Below the pieces are notes generated by a model that saw only the letters and a list, made by a program, of their open reading frames with translations, searched no databases and was not told the DNA's origin. Shown in pieces: positions 23,038-36,000 of a DNA stretch of 64,000 bases (within the stretch, counting starts at the first letter, position 1; each line of letters begins with the position of its first letter). Both the position numbers and the translations under genes were made by a program. Origin of the DNA: Sophora flavescens (lineage: Eukaryota; Streptophyta; Magnoliopsida; Fabales; Fabaceae); assembly GCA_030762895.1 (NCBI GenBank), contig CM061066.1, forward strand, positions 117,088,715 to 117,152,714, given 5' to 3'.

Positions 23038-23158
23038 TATTTATTTTTAAAAAGTCAAGGAGGGCATTGCCCTCCCAAGAGACAGCCTACCTCCGTCCCT
23101 GCATATAGGGGTTGCATATCTTCTAGTATTTAAGGATTAAATTTGTGTAAGGCATAAA

Positions 23159-23317
23159 CAAAGTTTTAAATCGGGTCCTTATCACAGCAGTGCGACGTTA
23201 CGGTTTTAGTAATTTTTAAAATCGTATCACGATCGAAATTATGATCGTATCGACTATATTTTCCAAAAATTATCCGCAATAACGAAAAGCACAACGTGAC
23301 CGCAATTGCAATCCTTG
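23159..23317. mobile_element. hAT-like MITE, 159 bp
   Basis: The ends CAAAGTTTTAAATCGGG and CAAGGATTGCAATTGCGG (complement) are imperfect inverted repeats. GGCATAAA (23151-23158) and GACATAAA (23318-23325) form an 8-bp duplication with one mismatch. It has no coding capacity. Confidence 0.55.
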
Positions 23318-23329
23318 GACATAAATGAT

Positions 23330-25198
23330 ATTAGCAAAAGAAAGGTAGGCAAACAATGTGACTGATCAAACAATTGCCAAAGATATTTGGAAACCAAAAA
23401 TCTGTTGCACATGAGCAGTAAAATTCCATGTAGCTTGAGAATCAGAGATGTAATCCTAACTGGGACCCCAGATCAAAAGGCTTTTTGGTGGACATGCGGC
23501 TGTCTAATTTATATAGCATCTCTGGCTACTGATGGTACTAGTTCAACTTGCTACAAATTATTGCTTAGGCCTATGGATTGGGGAGTTGTTCAAGAATATT
23601 GAATTGGGTTGGAAATTTCGATTGATAGTAATGTGAAAGTTTTCGTAATGGGAATGGACTGAGAGAATGTTAATTAGAATTATGGGAGCTTCTTTCTACA
23701 CTACAAAAATCTCTCATACACCACAATTTTTTTAAAAACATTTCAATATTCCTAAAATATCCGAAACTATCTTAATACACTCCTAAACCTATATTACAAA
23801 ATACACCACTCCCCTCCACCTCTTCTTTCTTTTTCCCTCTCCTCCCGCATTGAAAGGAGTCATTATTGAAGCTCCTTCACTGTACCCACCGTGTCAACTC
23901 TCGTTTAAAACACATCGGCCGAGTTTTCTGAGTCCTTGTCGGTGCCATAAACAATATGAATTAAATTAAAGAAAAAAAGAGAAAATCTCAAAAACTAAAA
24001 TATCCTGAAGTTGCAGGAATTCTTGGGTTGATACTTTGTCATCATGGAAATTATTTTTAGATCGGGTATTGTATTTTGTGCCACAATCTCAATTTCTCAC
24101 CGCTTGCAAATGAAAATCCCATGTGATTGTTGTTTTTATTATTGATATATATAAAAATTGGTGCTAAAAGCTTGCAAGGTGAAGTATGGGGTTGGACATG
24201 CTTCTCTATTGGACGTTGGTGACCAAACTGAAACGATGATTCAGGAAAGTTGGCGCTACTTTTTCTGTCACTTTGTTTTTTCCTTTCTATTTTTTGAAAA
24301 AAATTCAGCCAAAATCAGTATCACAAATATTAAGCTTATGAAATATTAAGCAACTTCATGAGACAAAACAGGCACTTGGAGAAACTACAACGTAAGCTTA
24401 TGAAGATAACACAATCCTGCTCCTTTTCTCATTTGGTAATAGAAAGCACGTTTAAGCTCAATAAAATTGAAGTTTTAACCAATGAAATTGGAGAGACAAT
24501 CATAGACCCATGCAGCTAAAAGAAATGCCAGTCCACTACATTGTAATCTCTATAAAACTTCTGGAGAGGTAGCCACAATGCTCTTTATAGGTAGCTTCCC
24601 AAGGCTGTCGACAGGTGTGTTGGAAGAGATTCAACGCATGTTTGGTTTGCGGTTGAGAATATGTTTGGAACAAAGTATCTATAAAGTTTCTTTGAACCTA
24701 AAAACTTTTACAACGGTAAACCAAACATATACTCAAGCACTCTTCACCGACCTTGAAATAAAGGAAGCAGTGTTTAGCATCAGAAGGCCCCTGGTCCTCT
24801 CGAGACCTCCATTCTTTCAAAATAGACCTTTTCTTATCAAGTCAAATGAGCTTCCTCATCTAATTTTTAATAGAATTTGTAGAAGAGTTAGATTTCACCT
24901 ATAAAAACATCCAAAGACACTTCTTTTTCCCCTTTAATTTTCAATTTTCGCTTCCCACTTCCTACAGCTCACAGGTCGTGGAATTCTCTTACCTGTGTAA
25001 ATAGCAAGATTGTCTGCTTTACTAGCCATGCGCAGTCACACTTCAAATACCAAGCCTCTACCATGCAAAATGTATGACACTTTCAATCGTGAAGAAGACA
25101 TCACCTTCTCCATACAAGTATATAAATAGAGGTAGCTTCAATATGTTTCATTCACAAACAGCTTAGAGTAACCTATTACTATGAAGAGGTATAAATGG
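23330..25198. other. Intergenic region with an orphan promoter-like segment
   Basis: No supported gene in 23330-24900. At 25119-25175 a plant-like TATA box (TATATAAATAGAGG) is followed about 65 bp later by ATGAAGAGGTATAAATGG, but the frame soon runs into AT-rich repeat-like DNA. It looks like a promoter cut off from its gene. Confidence 0.35.
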
Positions 25199-25745
25199 TT
25201 TACCCGAGGGTATGTTTGATTTGCAAAAATTCAAGGACAGCAAAAAAAATTTTCGTCCCCAATGATATGACAAAATAGGGGTGAGGGATAGGATAAAAAT
25301 CCAAAATTTTGTTCCCAACCAAACCATGGGACAACTTTTTGTCCAAGACTACAAAAAAAAAGGACAAAATTATCCTTACATCTCTCTCTCCTCCCTCTCT
25401 CTCCGTTGTCTGTCTCTCCACCTCCTCTCTCCTCTCTCTCTCCCCCCACCCCATCCCGCCCCGCCCCACGTTATTTAATTTTTTTGAAATGTTAATGTTA
25501 TATATAATACATATTAATAATATATAATATTATTATGATAGTAATAATATATTATCATTATTACTATATATTATATATTGCATAATACTTACATATATTA
25601 TTAATATATAATAATATATATTATAAAATGTATCATAGTAAAATTAATATTATTTTACTTGTGATGTTTATTATCTATCAAACGATATACATGACAAAAA
25701 ATAGTCATGTGACTCAAGAAGTTGTACTGTACTGTCCTGTTTGTC
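25199..25745. other. AT-rich and TC-rich non-coding block
   Basis: Contains a TC-rich tract (25378-25445) and a very AT-rich block (25495-25670). The overlapping 65-90-aa ORFs come from the TC/GA tract. GTATGTTTGAT near 25209 and its inverted partner near 25683 may be transposon ends, without a clear target duplication. Confidence 0.3.
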
Positions 25746-25762
25746 ACGTGCCTTAACGTGTG

Positions 25763-26330
25763 TCAAATGCACGTTAAGAGTCTTAAAGTTGAGAATGCTG
25801 AAATGACCAGAACCATTTCACGGGTCAAAGTTTGAACCAAAGCAGGAGCATTTTGTTGCATAGTCGCTGTATTCAGAGAACTACAAGTAGTAGAAGAACC
25901 AACTAAGGCAGTGAAGGCTATTGCAGATCTCTTGGGGGTTCTTGTTGGACATTCCTTGATAATATGGCCATCCTTTTTGAACTGCAAAAAAAAAAATTGG
26001 GGCAGTTCGAAGCAAAATGACCAAAGCCTTTGCAACAGAAACATTCAACAGCGCTCATGTCCCGTCCTCTTGGCTTGCCTTGTGCTGCATACACCACTGG
26101 AACGAAGAAGGTGAGCTTTTGTTATTCTATGGTGGTTTGAGTAAGAAGGCCTTGTTCCTCATGATACATATCATTGAGGCATGCATCCAATGAGGGTACA
26201 TGGTCTCGTTTCATGAGATTGGACATGATCCCTTCAAATTCAGATATTAGTTCCATAAGAAATTGATCATGTTTAGTAGTTTCAAAAAAAGATTGTACCC
26301 AGCTAAGACCTTCAGGAGTTAAGGTTTCTT
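25763..26330 (-). pseudogene. Ty1/copia gag relic with zinc-knuckle-like motifs
   Basis: The minus-strand frame from 26330 gives a gag-like stretch (FLMELISEFEGIMSNLMKRD near 26260), then CFCCKGFGHFASNCP, a CCHC-type motif, and a related KKDGHIIKECP after a frameshift in a T-rich run near 25990. An in-frame TAG near 26130 and the frameshift inactivate it. No LTR was found nearby. Confidence 0.65.
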
Positions 26331-27074
26331 AGGCTATATAAGTGTTCACACTCAGAAAAATGTAGGCAAAAAAAATGTATGTTCTCCTGCTGGTGAATTC
26401 CTATATAAATGTTGTTTAATACAAGATGACTTTCAGCCCTTCAAATTAGCTAAACTGACAGACACACAGACAGACACGCGCGCGCACATATATACATATA
26501 TATATCCTACAACTGGGCTATCATAATTAGGGAGAGAATAACATACTGTAAATTAGCTAAACTGCCATAATATCTATTATACAGATGGGCTATCATAATT
26601 AGAGAGAGAATAACATATTAACAGCTGCTTTACATGTCCAGATTATATGTCAATTCCGTTGTCAGTATAAGAAATATGAGTACACGTAGTGATAACAGTT
26701 AAGAAACCATATAAGAAAAGATGAACAAAAACATTAAATTGACTGCATAACAGGGGACACAAGTTTCATCCAGCTATCAAACTTAGGCAAATACCCAAGA
26801 AGACCAAAAATTAAAGCACTCTTGGTGTATTACAGACTTACAATCTGCAATATATAAGCATGCATGTAATACAATTAACAAAACATCAAAAAAAGTGAAA
26901 AACTGATATCAGAAAATGGGGGGATGACACTGACATGGTGTTCTTGACATTCTCTACCCTATTGAACATAGTTACCCCTACTCACCCACAATTAGATGGG
27001 TAAAAACACATGGTACATCCTGTGTGTCACCAATTGCTAAATATAGTGTTTGAAATATAGACTTGATAGGACAT
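26331..27074. other. Region downstream of HISN2, including its 3' UTR
   Basis: Holds a CA/CG-type microsatellite (26460-26490) and AT-rich DNA. The 3' UTR of HISN2 should run leftwards from 27074. No ORF with a recognisable domain. Confidence 0.4.
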
Positions 27075-30000
27075 TCAATCTTCCTCCGGCTTCTTGGATG
27101 CACGACTTCTCTTTTCCTCAATACCAGATTGGGAAAATCTCTGCCGGAGAACCTGCAATACATCTTCTATTTTGACATCTTTCAGTGCCAACAGAACCAT
27201 GGCATGATAGAGTACATCAGCCATCTCTGAGGCAGTTCGTGACTTGTCCTCATTATTCTCTAGTGTTTGACACAACTCATTTGCCTCTTCTCTGCAAGTA
27301 GATAGGATATAGTTAAAATCTCAAGTCACAAAGATATATGCATTTAGTCCGTACGTTTTCTAAAAGCAAAGTGAACTATCAGAAAAGTATGTAGTGTTTT
27401 AACTAAAAAGCATCTATGTAGAGGCAATTATATCAGCTACGAGGCTTTGCAATGACAGGAAAGCAAGGGATATATGGATTTTCAGTTTTTTGAGATGAAC
27501 AGGAATGAGGTATTTTACTTGAACTCAAACTCAACACAATAACATGACGAGCAATACCTAACCTGATTTTAGAGCACAGCAACTTATCACTAAGCAATAA
27601 TCGCTTTGTCCATGAAGGCTTTTCATTTCCTCCTTCTGCTAACTCTGCTTTGCGCTGGGAGATTGTTGACTCTAATTCATACAAAGAGGTTAATGCCAAC
27701 CTACTTCCTTCAGCCTGTAACATAAAACGCAAATCAATTTGAATATTGCAGAACTTTGTCTCCAGTAATACAAGACAAAACATGCCCTTATTCATAATGA
27801 ATTGAAGATAACCTCTTGCTGTTTTAACAAGTCAAGGACTGATGTATAGTAGCATGTTTCTGACCCTGTGTGGCATGTAGGGCCATCAGGTTTCCCCAGG
27901 TATATTATCTGAGAAACAGTTGCCAGAAAATAATAATATTAATAATTAATATTCCATGCAAAACCATTAAAAAAAGAGAAAAATATAGATAATTCAATGG
28001 GGAAAAAAGGTAAAAGCTTACCGAATCACGATCACAATCAAGAAAGACATCATGAACATTGATAAAATTATTAGAGGTCTCTCCTTTGGTCCACAATGTT
28101 GATCGCGACCGGCTATAGAATGTGGCCTTTCGAGAAGATATGGTTGTCACCACTGCTTCTTTATTTGCAAAACCTTGCATTAGTATGGCTCCTGTGTCAA
28201 CATTCTGAGCTATTGCCACAGCCAAACCTTTATCATTCCATTTTATACTGTCTAGTAATGTATCTACCTGGAAAAAGTTTAAAACTTTAATGTGAAAACA
28301 AGGCTTTATATCATAAAAAAGAAAGAAAAAAGGAATGAAAACAACAAATGGCAAGAAATTTCACAAGCAACTCGAAAGATGAACTTTCTTGTTAGCATTA
28401 ACCATAATTTACAATCACCATAAATGAAGTGAACGAATGAAGGCCTTGGAGACTTGTTCCCATGGATGGAACTAAATTCTAACGCAATTTAAACACAAAT
28501 ATTTTTTTAAACTAGCATACATGTGGTAACCTCCACAATATTATGTAACGTAAAGCACAAATTTGGATAGAAAATCAAACAAACAAAACAGCATCAAAGC
28601 TTTAAAGATACCAGCGGTGATGGTTGCTAAATGAAAATAATGATTCATTGAAAGAAAAAAAAAACTAGTAGTGTTTTCTGGGCTGCATCATTTATGGCTT
28701 CGTGATGAAGTAAACTTTACCAATTGATTATCAATCATGTGGCCATCGCCTTTAAGGAATAAGCATAAGTACTGTGATAGATGCTTATGCAACCAATCAT
28801 TTTTTAAAATCAAAAGCACAGTCGATCCTTGTAACAGATACTTCTCCACAATCCAAACAGGAAAGAATGCAAAATCATATCAAGTGCCCACTAGTAACAA
28901 ATAATAAGAAATTCTAAAGACTGAACATCTGTAACAGATAGTCAATAAAGTGGCAAGTGGCAACTCCTTTTTGTTAGTACACTTGGGGATCTCTAAGGCC
29001 TCGTTTGTATGTTGACAATTGTTAGAAAGCATATTTAACATGTGCTTAATATGTACATAAATAGGTGCTAATAATTAGGGGTTCGTTACTAATTAGAGAT
29101 TTGATTTGATTCCTTTGTATTTATTATTGATTCTCTTGTACCCTAATATGAGATTATAAATAGCATACATGTGTGGCCATATTGACACACAACATTCACA
29201 TATTCTATTCTTACATGGTATCAGTAGTTTAGGTTATTTTTCTGCTTAGTGGTGTTCTTATTTTCGGGTGAACAGTACCCGCAACCACTGTGTGGTCCGT
29301 TTTCCGTTCCACCATGCCTCCACCCTCCGGTGTGACCCCACCATCCTCTCCGGCATCCTCCGGCGACCACTGCACCGGCACCACACCACCAACCGCCGCC
29401 GCACGCTCCTCCACGCGCGGCTGTTCTCCGGCGCGTGCGTTTCACGCGCCCGACACCAAACAGTTTTTTCTGCTGCTCTCCGACGTGACCCACTGTCCGG
29501 CGACTATTCCGCCGCCTTCCCTTCACTCCGGCGACCCTCTCTACCCCTGTTTCAGACCCATTTCTCATGGCTTCCAACGATTCCTCTTCCGATTCAAGCG
29601 CGGCAGTGACCTTTACTAATGTTCCACTCATCCCGTGTGAAAAATTAGTCGGGACTGCCAACCACGACACACTGGCTGAATGCCACACCAAGGCCAGGGG
29701 AGCAGGTCCAAGCATGCTAATGTTGCTCATGTCATCGGCCCAAATATTACTGAGGAAGTTACTATTTCTGCTACTGATTATAATGATTTTCTCCAGTTCA
29801 AGGCAGCTCAACAACCCATCTCACCTACCACTGTTGTGGCTCAGTCTGGTAATCCTGTAGCCTTTGTTTCACAGTCCTCTTCTCCTGGACCTTGGATACT
29901 TGACTCCAGTGCTTCTGATCATATGACTGGTAACAAATCCCTTTTCTCTAAACTGCCTTACTTGGATTCTTTACCTAGTGTCACCTTAGCTGATGGCTCT

Positions 30001-33000
30001 CAAATACAAGTTCAGGGCATTGGTCAAACACATCCCCTTCCTAACCTTTCCTTAGATTCTGTGCTGTATGTTCCTGGTTGTCCTTTTAATTTAGTGTCAA
30101 TCAGCAAACTCACTCGCATCCTTGATTACTCTGTTCTTTTTGTTAACAACTCTGTTTATGTCTAGGATCGGCGTACGGGACGGACGATTGGAGTAGGACA
30201 TAAGTCTCAAGGATTATATCAACTTTCACCGCCAGTGGCCTATGTCTCCGCTGCTTCTCAAACCCTGGAACATCAACGTTTGGGTCACCCTAGTCTTGAT
30301 AAAATGCGACTCATGGTTCCAAGCTTTTCTAAAGTTTCTTTTTTTGAATGTCAGTCGTGTCAGTTAGGAAAACATACTCGCCATACTTATAGTCAGCGAG
30401 TCAATAAAAGTGCTGCGTCACCTTTTGCTTTAGTTCATTCTGATATTTGGGGTCCTAGTCGTGTTGCTCAACCTTAGGTTACTATTATTTTGTCACTTTC
30501 ATTGATGATTTTTCCCGGTGTACTTGGTTATTTTTAATGAAGAATCATTCTGATGTTTTTAATATATTCCAAGGCTTCTGCGCTGAAATTAAAAATCAAT
30601 TTGGTTCTTCAATTAAAATTTTGCGCACTGATAATGCTCGTGAATATTTGTCCTCCCAGTTTCAATCCTTTTTGACTTCACAGGGAATTATTCATCAAAC
30701 ATCATGTGCTCACACACCACAACAAAACGGTGTTGCCGAAAGGAAAAATAGGCACTTGGTTGAAAAGCAAATGACGCTACTCCTCCACAATAATGTTCCT
30801 CTTCGCTTTTGGGGTGATGCGCTTCTCACGGCTTGCTATCTTATCAACCGCATGCCTTCCTCCGTTCTTAATAATCAGGTTCCCTACTCTCTCTTGTATC
30901 CACAAGAAGAACTCTATCCTATCCCTCTACGTGTCTTTGGTTGCACATGTTTTGTCCATGATCTAACTCCAGGAAAGGACAAACTCTCAGCCAAATCTCT
31001 CAAATGTATTTTTCTGGGTTACTCACGTTTGCAAAAGGGCTATCGTTGTTTTTGTCCACAACTTCAACGATATCTTGTATGTGCTGATGTCACCTTTTTT
31101 GAAGCTGTCCCGTTCTTCTCCACCTCCGCCGTCCTTGATGTCAACTTCACTCGGGATCTTCCAGATATTCCACCAGTTGTTTCGGCACCTATTGTTGCTC
31201 CCACACCACCTCCTTTGCATACCTACCAGCGGCGGACACAGGCTTCTGCAGTGCCTCCTTCCAGGGATCCTTTAGTCTTATCTCCGACTCCAACCGCCCC
31301 TCCATCTACGCCTCCTGCACCCGAACTTCCCATTGCATTACGGAAAGGTACTCGGTCCTCTCGCAATCCTAATCCCATCTATGCTTGTACTTTAAATTAT
31401 GGTCGTTTATCTCCTTCCTATGTTTCCTTTGTTTCTGCTTTGGATTCTGTGTCTATTCCTAAGTCTACAGGTGAAGCCATGGCTGATCCCAACTGGCGCA
31501 AGGCAATGTTGGAAGAGATGGCAGTGTTGCATTCTAATGGTACTTGGGAGATTGTTCCCTTGCCTCCTGACAAGACTAGTGTGGGTTGTCGTTGGGTCTA
31601 TACGGTGAAGATTGGACCCGATGGTCATATTGATCGCTTCAAAGCTCGTTTGGTGGCTAAAGGTTATATGCAGATTTTTGGTCTAGATTACGGGGATACT
31701 TTTTCCCCTATGGCCAAAATCAGTTATGTTCGTCTTTTTATGGCCATGGCTGCCATTCATCATTGGCCTCTTCACCAGCTGGATATTAAGAATGCCTTCT
31801 TGCATGGCGAATTATAGGAAGAAGTTTATATGGACCAGCCCCCAGGATTTACTGTTTCTGGTGATTCTAGACTTGTTTGTCGGCTTCGCCGTTCCCTTTA
31901 TGGATTGAAGCAGTCTCCTCGTGCCTGGTTTGGTCGGTTAAGCTCTGCTTTATTACAGTTTGGCATGACCCGATGTGAGGCTGACCACTCTGTTTTCTCT
32001 ATCCATTCTCCTTCTGGTGGGCACATCTATCTTGTTGTCTATGTCGACGATATCGTCATTACCGGTGATGACACAAATGGTATCCAGCGGCTCAAAGCAC
32101 ACCTCTTCAAACATTTTCAGACAAAAGACTTGGGTCCTCTCAAGTACTTTTTAGGGATTGAAGTTGCCCAGTCCACTTCAGGAATTTCAATCAACCAACG
32201 GAAGTATGCTCTGGATATTCTTCTATCGAGACAGGTATGCTTGATTGCCGTCCAACTGATACTCCCATGGATCCCAATGTCAAGCTTCTTCCGGGTCAGG
32301 GGGAGCCATTGAAAGACCCGGGAAGATATCGTCGTCTTGTGGGCAGACTCAACTATCTCAACAGTCACCAGACCTGATATCACCTTTGCAATTAGTGTGG
32401 TAAGTCAGTTCCTGAATACCCCATGTGATAGCCATTGGGATGCTGTCATGCGTATTCTTCGGTACATCAAAAATGCACCAGGACGACGATTATTATATGA
32501 AGACAAAGGCAATGTCAAAATCACTTGTTACTCTGATGCTGATTGGGCAGGATCACCATCAGATAGGAGGTCCACTTCTGGATATTGTGTTCTTATTGGA
32601 GGAAATATGATCTCATGGAGAAGCAAGAAGCAGAACATTGTTGCCAGATCCAGTGCAGAAGCTGAATACCGTGCTATGGCAGCAGCTGTGTGTGAGCTTA
32701 CATGGCTTAGGCAACTACTCCAACAGCTAAAATTGGGAGATATCCAAAATACTAAACTTATCTGTGACAATCAGGCTGCACTTCACATTGCATCAAATCC
32801 GGCCTTTCATGAACGAACCAAACACATAGAAATAGATTATCACTTCGTAAGAGAGAAGGTGCTCTCAAGGGAAATCACAACCAACTTTGTCAACTCTAGT
32901 GACCAGTTGGCTGACATTTTCACTAAGTCCCTTAGAGGCTCTCGTGTTGACTACATTTGTAACAAGCTTGGCTCATATGACATATATGCTCCAGCTTGAG

Positions 33001-36000
33001 GGGGAGTGTTAGAAAGCATATTTAACATGTGCTTAATATGTACATAAATAGGTGCTAGTAATTAGGGGTTCATTACTAATTAGAGATTTGATTTGATTCC
33101 TTTGTATTTATTATTGATTCTCTTGTACCCTAATATGAGATTATAAATAGCATACATGTGTGGCCATATTGACACACAACATTCACATATTCTATTCTTA
33201 CAACAATGATCTCTAGGTAACATATACTTACTACCTGGTTTGCAGATGTTCACATGTTAACAATTTGTACACAGATTAACCCATGGATGAACAGTTGAAC
33301 AAAGTTTCCGATTTTAAAAAATAAGCCTTACACACAGAAAACCCTGCTGTCTGTTTTAAAGACATGATCACAAATACCATGATAGGAACCATCATTTAAC
33401 ATCGAACCAAATTTTGACCATAAAAAGAATGCACTGTCAACTTGGTCAATATACAAACTTAGTCCCTCATTTTCTCAATAGCTCCCATTGCGGGTTGTCC
33501 AAATAATCTGCTAAGCAAAGCAACTTTTATTTTTCAATCTTCTTGTTTTTCATGTCGAAAATTGCACTCTCTCATGATACAATCATCATATTATCTCAGA
33601 CCATAAATTTAGAAGCCTGCTTTCACCTTTCTGCAACCACTGGCTTATGATATCATGATATATATTTGGCCCATTAAGTTATTATTTCAACATTATAGGA
33701 TCTATCTTAGGCTCTTAGCAGTTAGCATATTATCAACATAGTTGATAAATTGAAATCTCAAGATACATAAGAATAATCATTTTAAGTAGGGTTGTTGAAG
33801 AACCATCATGTCTCACTAACATGTCCCAGTCCGAAGCTAATAAGCTATTTCAGACCAGTTTAGGTTTTAGAATTAGATCCGGTATATTTTTAGGTCGGGT
33901 TCGAGTTATAACCCATCTTATTGTCCCCCAGTCTTTTAAAATTAATACTTTTTTTTACAAGTAGGTATGAGCCATAAGACTTCTTGACTTAAATCAGTTA
34001 ACATTTTGCATAACATGATAATAAATTTATATTGATGTTATTTGTTAAGAAATATATATTGTAAAATATACCTGAAATTCAGTTTCCTAATTCTTTAATT
34101 CTATGATTTACTATTGCATAATGCCATAATGTCCAAATTTTTACATTATGTCACCATATCGAGTTGACCCAGTTCCGTCCGGAACATTATCAAGTCATGA
34201 TCGGGTACAAGAAAATGACTTTATCAAAATATCGGACCAAACTAAACTAGTCTCAACCCGTCACATGAACATTCCTAAGTTTAAGGATATGTCAATTGTC
34301 GGCCTGAACAGTATGATGATCTCCTTCTGAGTAACCATTGACTATCATATCTAAATAATGATCTTTTTTTGTATAAAAAAAAATGATCTTTTTTATTAAT
34401 CAGAATACTAATGCCCTTCCAAAAAAAACAAAGAGTATTAGAGTATACGCATAGCTGTAGCTTAGTTGTGCACACATAACTGAATGTGCTGAGTCAACAA
34501 CATTCAGTTATGGCAGTTATATCAGTTGTGGCAGTTATAGTTTAACTACTCTAAGCAGTTACATTGTAAGGCTATAAAAAGCCCCTTCTGTACATTGAAT
34601 CATGCACTAAATACAAGAATCAGATTTTTCATATCTTCAGTTTCTCCTCTCTCTCCCTCTATGATACGCTCTATTATGGTATCTAGAGCTATTTTCTGGG
34701 CCTGATTCCTCTCACCCACGGCGGAAGCTGGTAATCCGTTTGGCACCGTTTCTGGTACTCCGGCGTCTTCTCCGGTGCCAGCGACCTTCAACCCTACGAT
34801 ATCCATCAAGCTTGACGATCAGAATTATCTCCTTTGGGAAACAACAAGTCGAGGCTGTGATCATCGCACATAAGCTCTACCGATTCGTGGTGAATCCTTC
34901 GATTCCTCCTCAATTCACTACCGAAGCGAATCGCGCGTTAGGGATCGAATCTGATGCCTATCAACTCTGGATAGTTCAGGATCAGATGCTCTTCACATGG
35001 CTTCTAGGCTCGCTATCACCTTCGATTCTCCCTAGGTTTATCGGATGCAAGCGATCGTGGCAAGTATGGGAGAAAATCCCTAAACAGTTCCATGCAAACC
35101 TCAAAACCAAGGTTCGTTAGTTTCGCTCCGAATTGAAGAATACGAAGAAAGGCACTCGCTCAATTCCGGAGTATCTGTTGTGAATCCATGCCCTAATTGA
35201 GTCCTTACAAGCGATTGGTGATTCGGTCACAGAACAGGACCACATCGACACCATTCTCGAGGGACTCCCTGAAGAATTCAATCCCCTGGTTATGATGATC
35301 TATGCACGAGCGGATTCTCCGTCAGTTGATGACATTGAGGCGCTCCTACTGATGCAAGACGCTCAATTTGAAAAATTTCGTCAAGAACTACCCTCACCAT
35401 CAGTGACAGTTAATGTCGCTCGGGCACCCAATCTGCATGAGTCAGCAAGCAACACTACTCAGAACAATTTCCATGGAGATTACCAACACCAGAGTACTTT
35501 CCAAGGTGGTTACCGTGGCCGTGGAGGAAGAGGTCGTGGCCGTGGAGGTCCAAAACCAACTTGTCAACTCTGTGACAAGTATGGCCATGATGCATACAAT
35601 TGCTGGTACAGGTTTGACCAACAATTTGAGCGACCTCCTCCTTCATCTCAGCATCAGGGAAGTCATAATTCAGTGTATAGCCAACCCTCTCAGGGGCATG
35701 GCTCTGCCTCACACCAGTCTTATGCATTACCTCCACCTACTCAGCATCAGCCTAGTGCTAATATGGTGATGCAACAACCAAAGTTTGTGCCAAATACTCA
35801 GGAGCCCTTACAAAGGTCCTTTGATAGTCATGCTTGGTTTCCTTACTCGGGTGCCTCACACCACATCACTGCTGACCCAAGCAACCTCAATCACAGCAAT
35901 CCCTTTGGTGGACAAGACCAAGTTCTCATGGGGAATGGTCAAGGTCTTCCCATAAACTCCATAGGTTCATCTAAATTCCTTTCTCCTTCCAATCCTCACG

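Larger units (their letters stand above)
22101..23101. mobile_element. hAT-like element, about 1.0 kb
   Basis: The left end CAGGGATGGAG and the complement of the right end CAGGGACGGAG match. Both ends continue into 'gggagggc' motifs common in plant hAT-like repeats. CATAAGGA and CATATAGG are weak candidates for an 8-bp duplication (not exact). The element holds another hAT element (22341-22830) and a (TA)n run. Confidence 0.55.
29020..33202 (+). mobile_element. Ty1/copia element 1, defective, in HISN2 intron 1
   Basis: Complete outline: LTRs of 196 bp, exact 5-bp target duplication ACAAT (29015-29019, 33203-33207), primer-binding site, polypurine tract and a decayed gag-pol between. The element lies antisense to HISN2. 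The two LTRs differ at only two positions by eye (near 29071 and 29085), so the insertion is young. Most of gag is gone, so it must have moved in trans or decayed after insertion. Confidence 0.95.

Noticed and set aside
23698..23960. CACTACAAAAA motif resembling a CACTA terminus
   Set aside because: No inverted partner or target duplication found within a reasonable distance.
25200..25527. Four overlapping ORFs of 65-89 aa
   Set aside because: They come from the TC/GA-rich tract on both strands; no domain.
25199..25745. Possible MITE with GTATGTTTGAT ends
   Set aside because: Inverted ends only 10-12 bp and no convincing target duplication.
29221..29814. 197-aa minus-strand ORF with Gly/Arg-rich sequence
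   Set aside because: Antisense of the copia leader and gag start region; the composition comes from the GC-rich leader.
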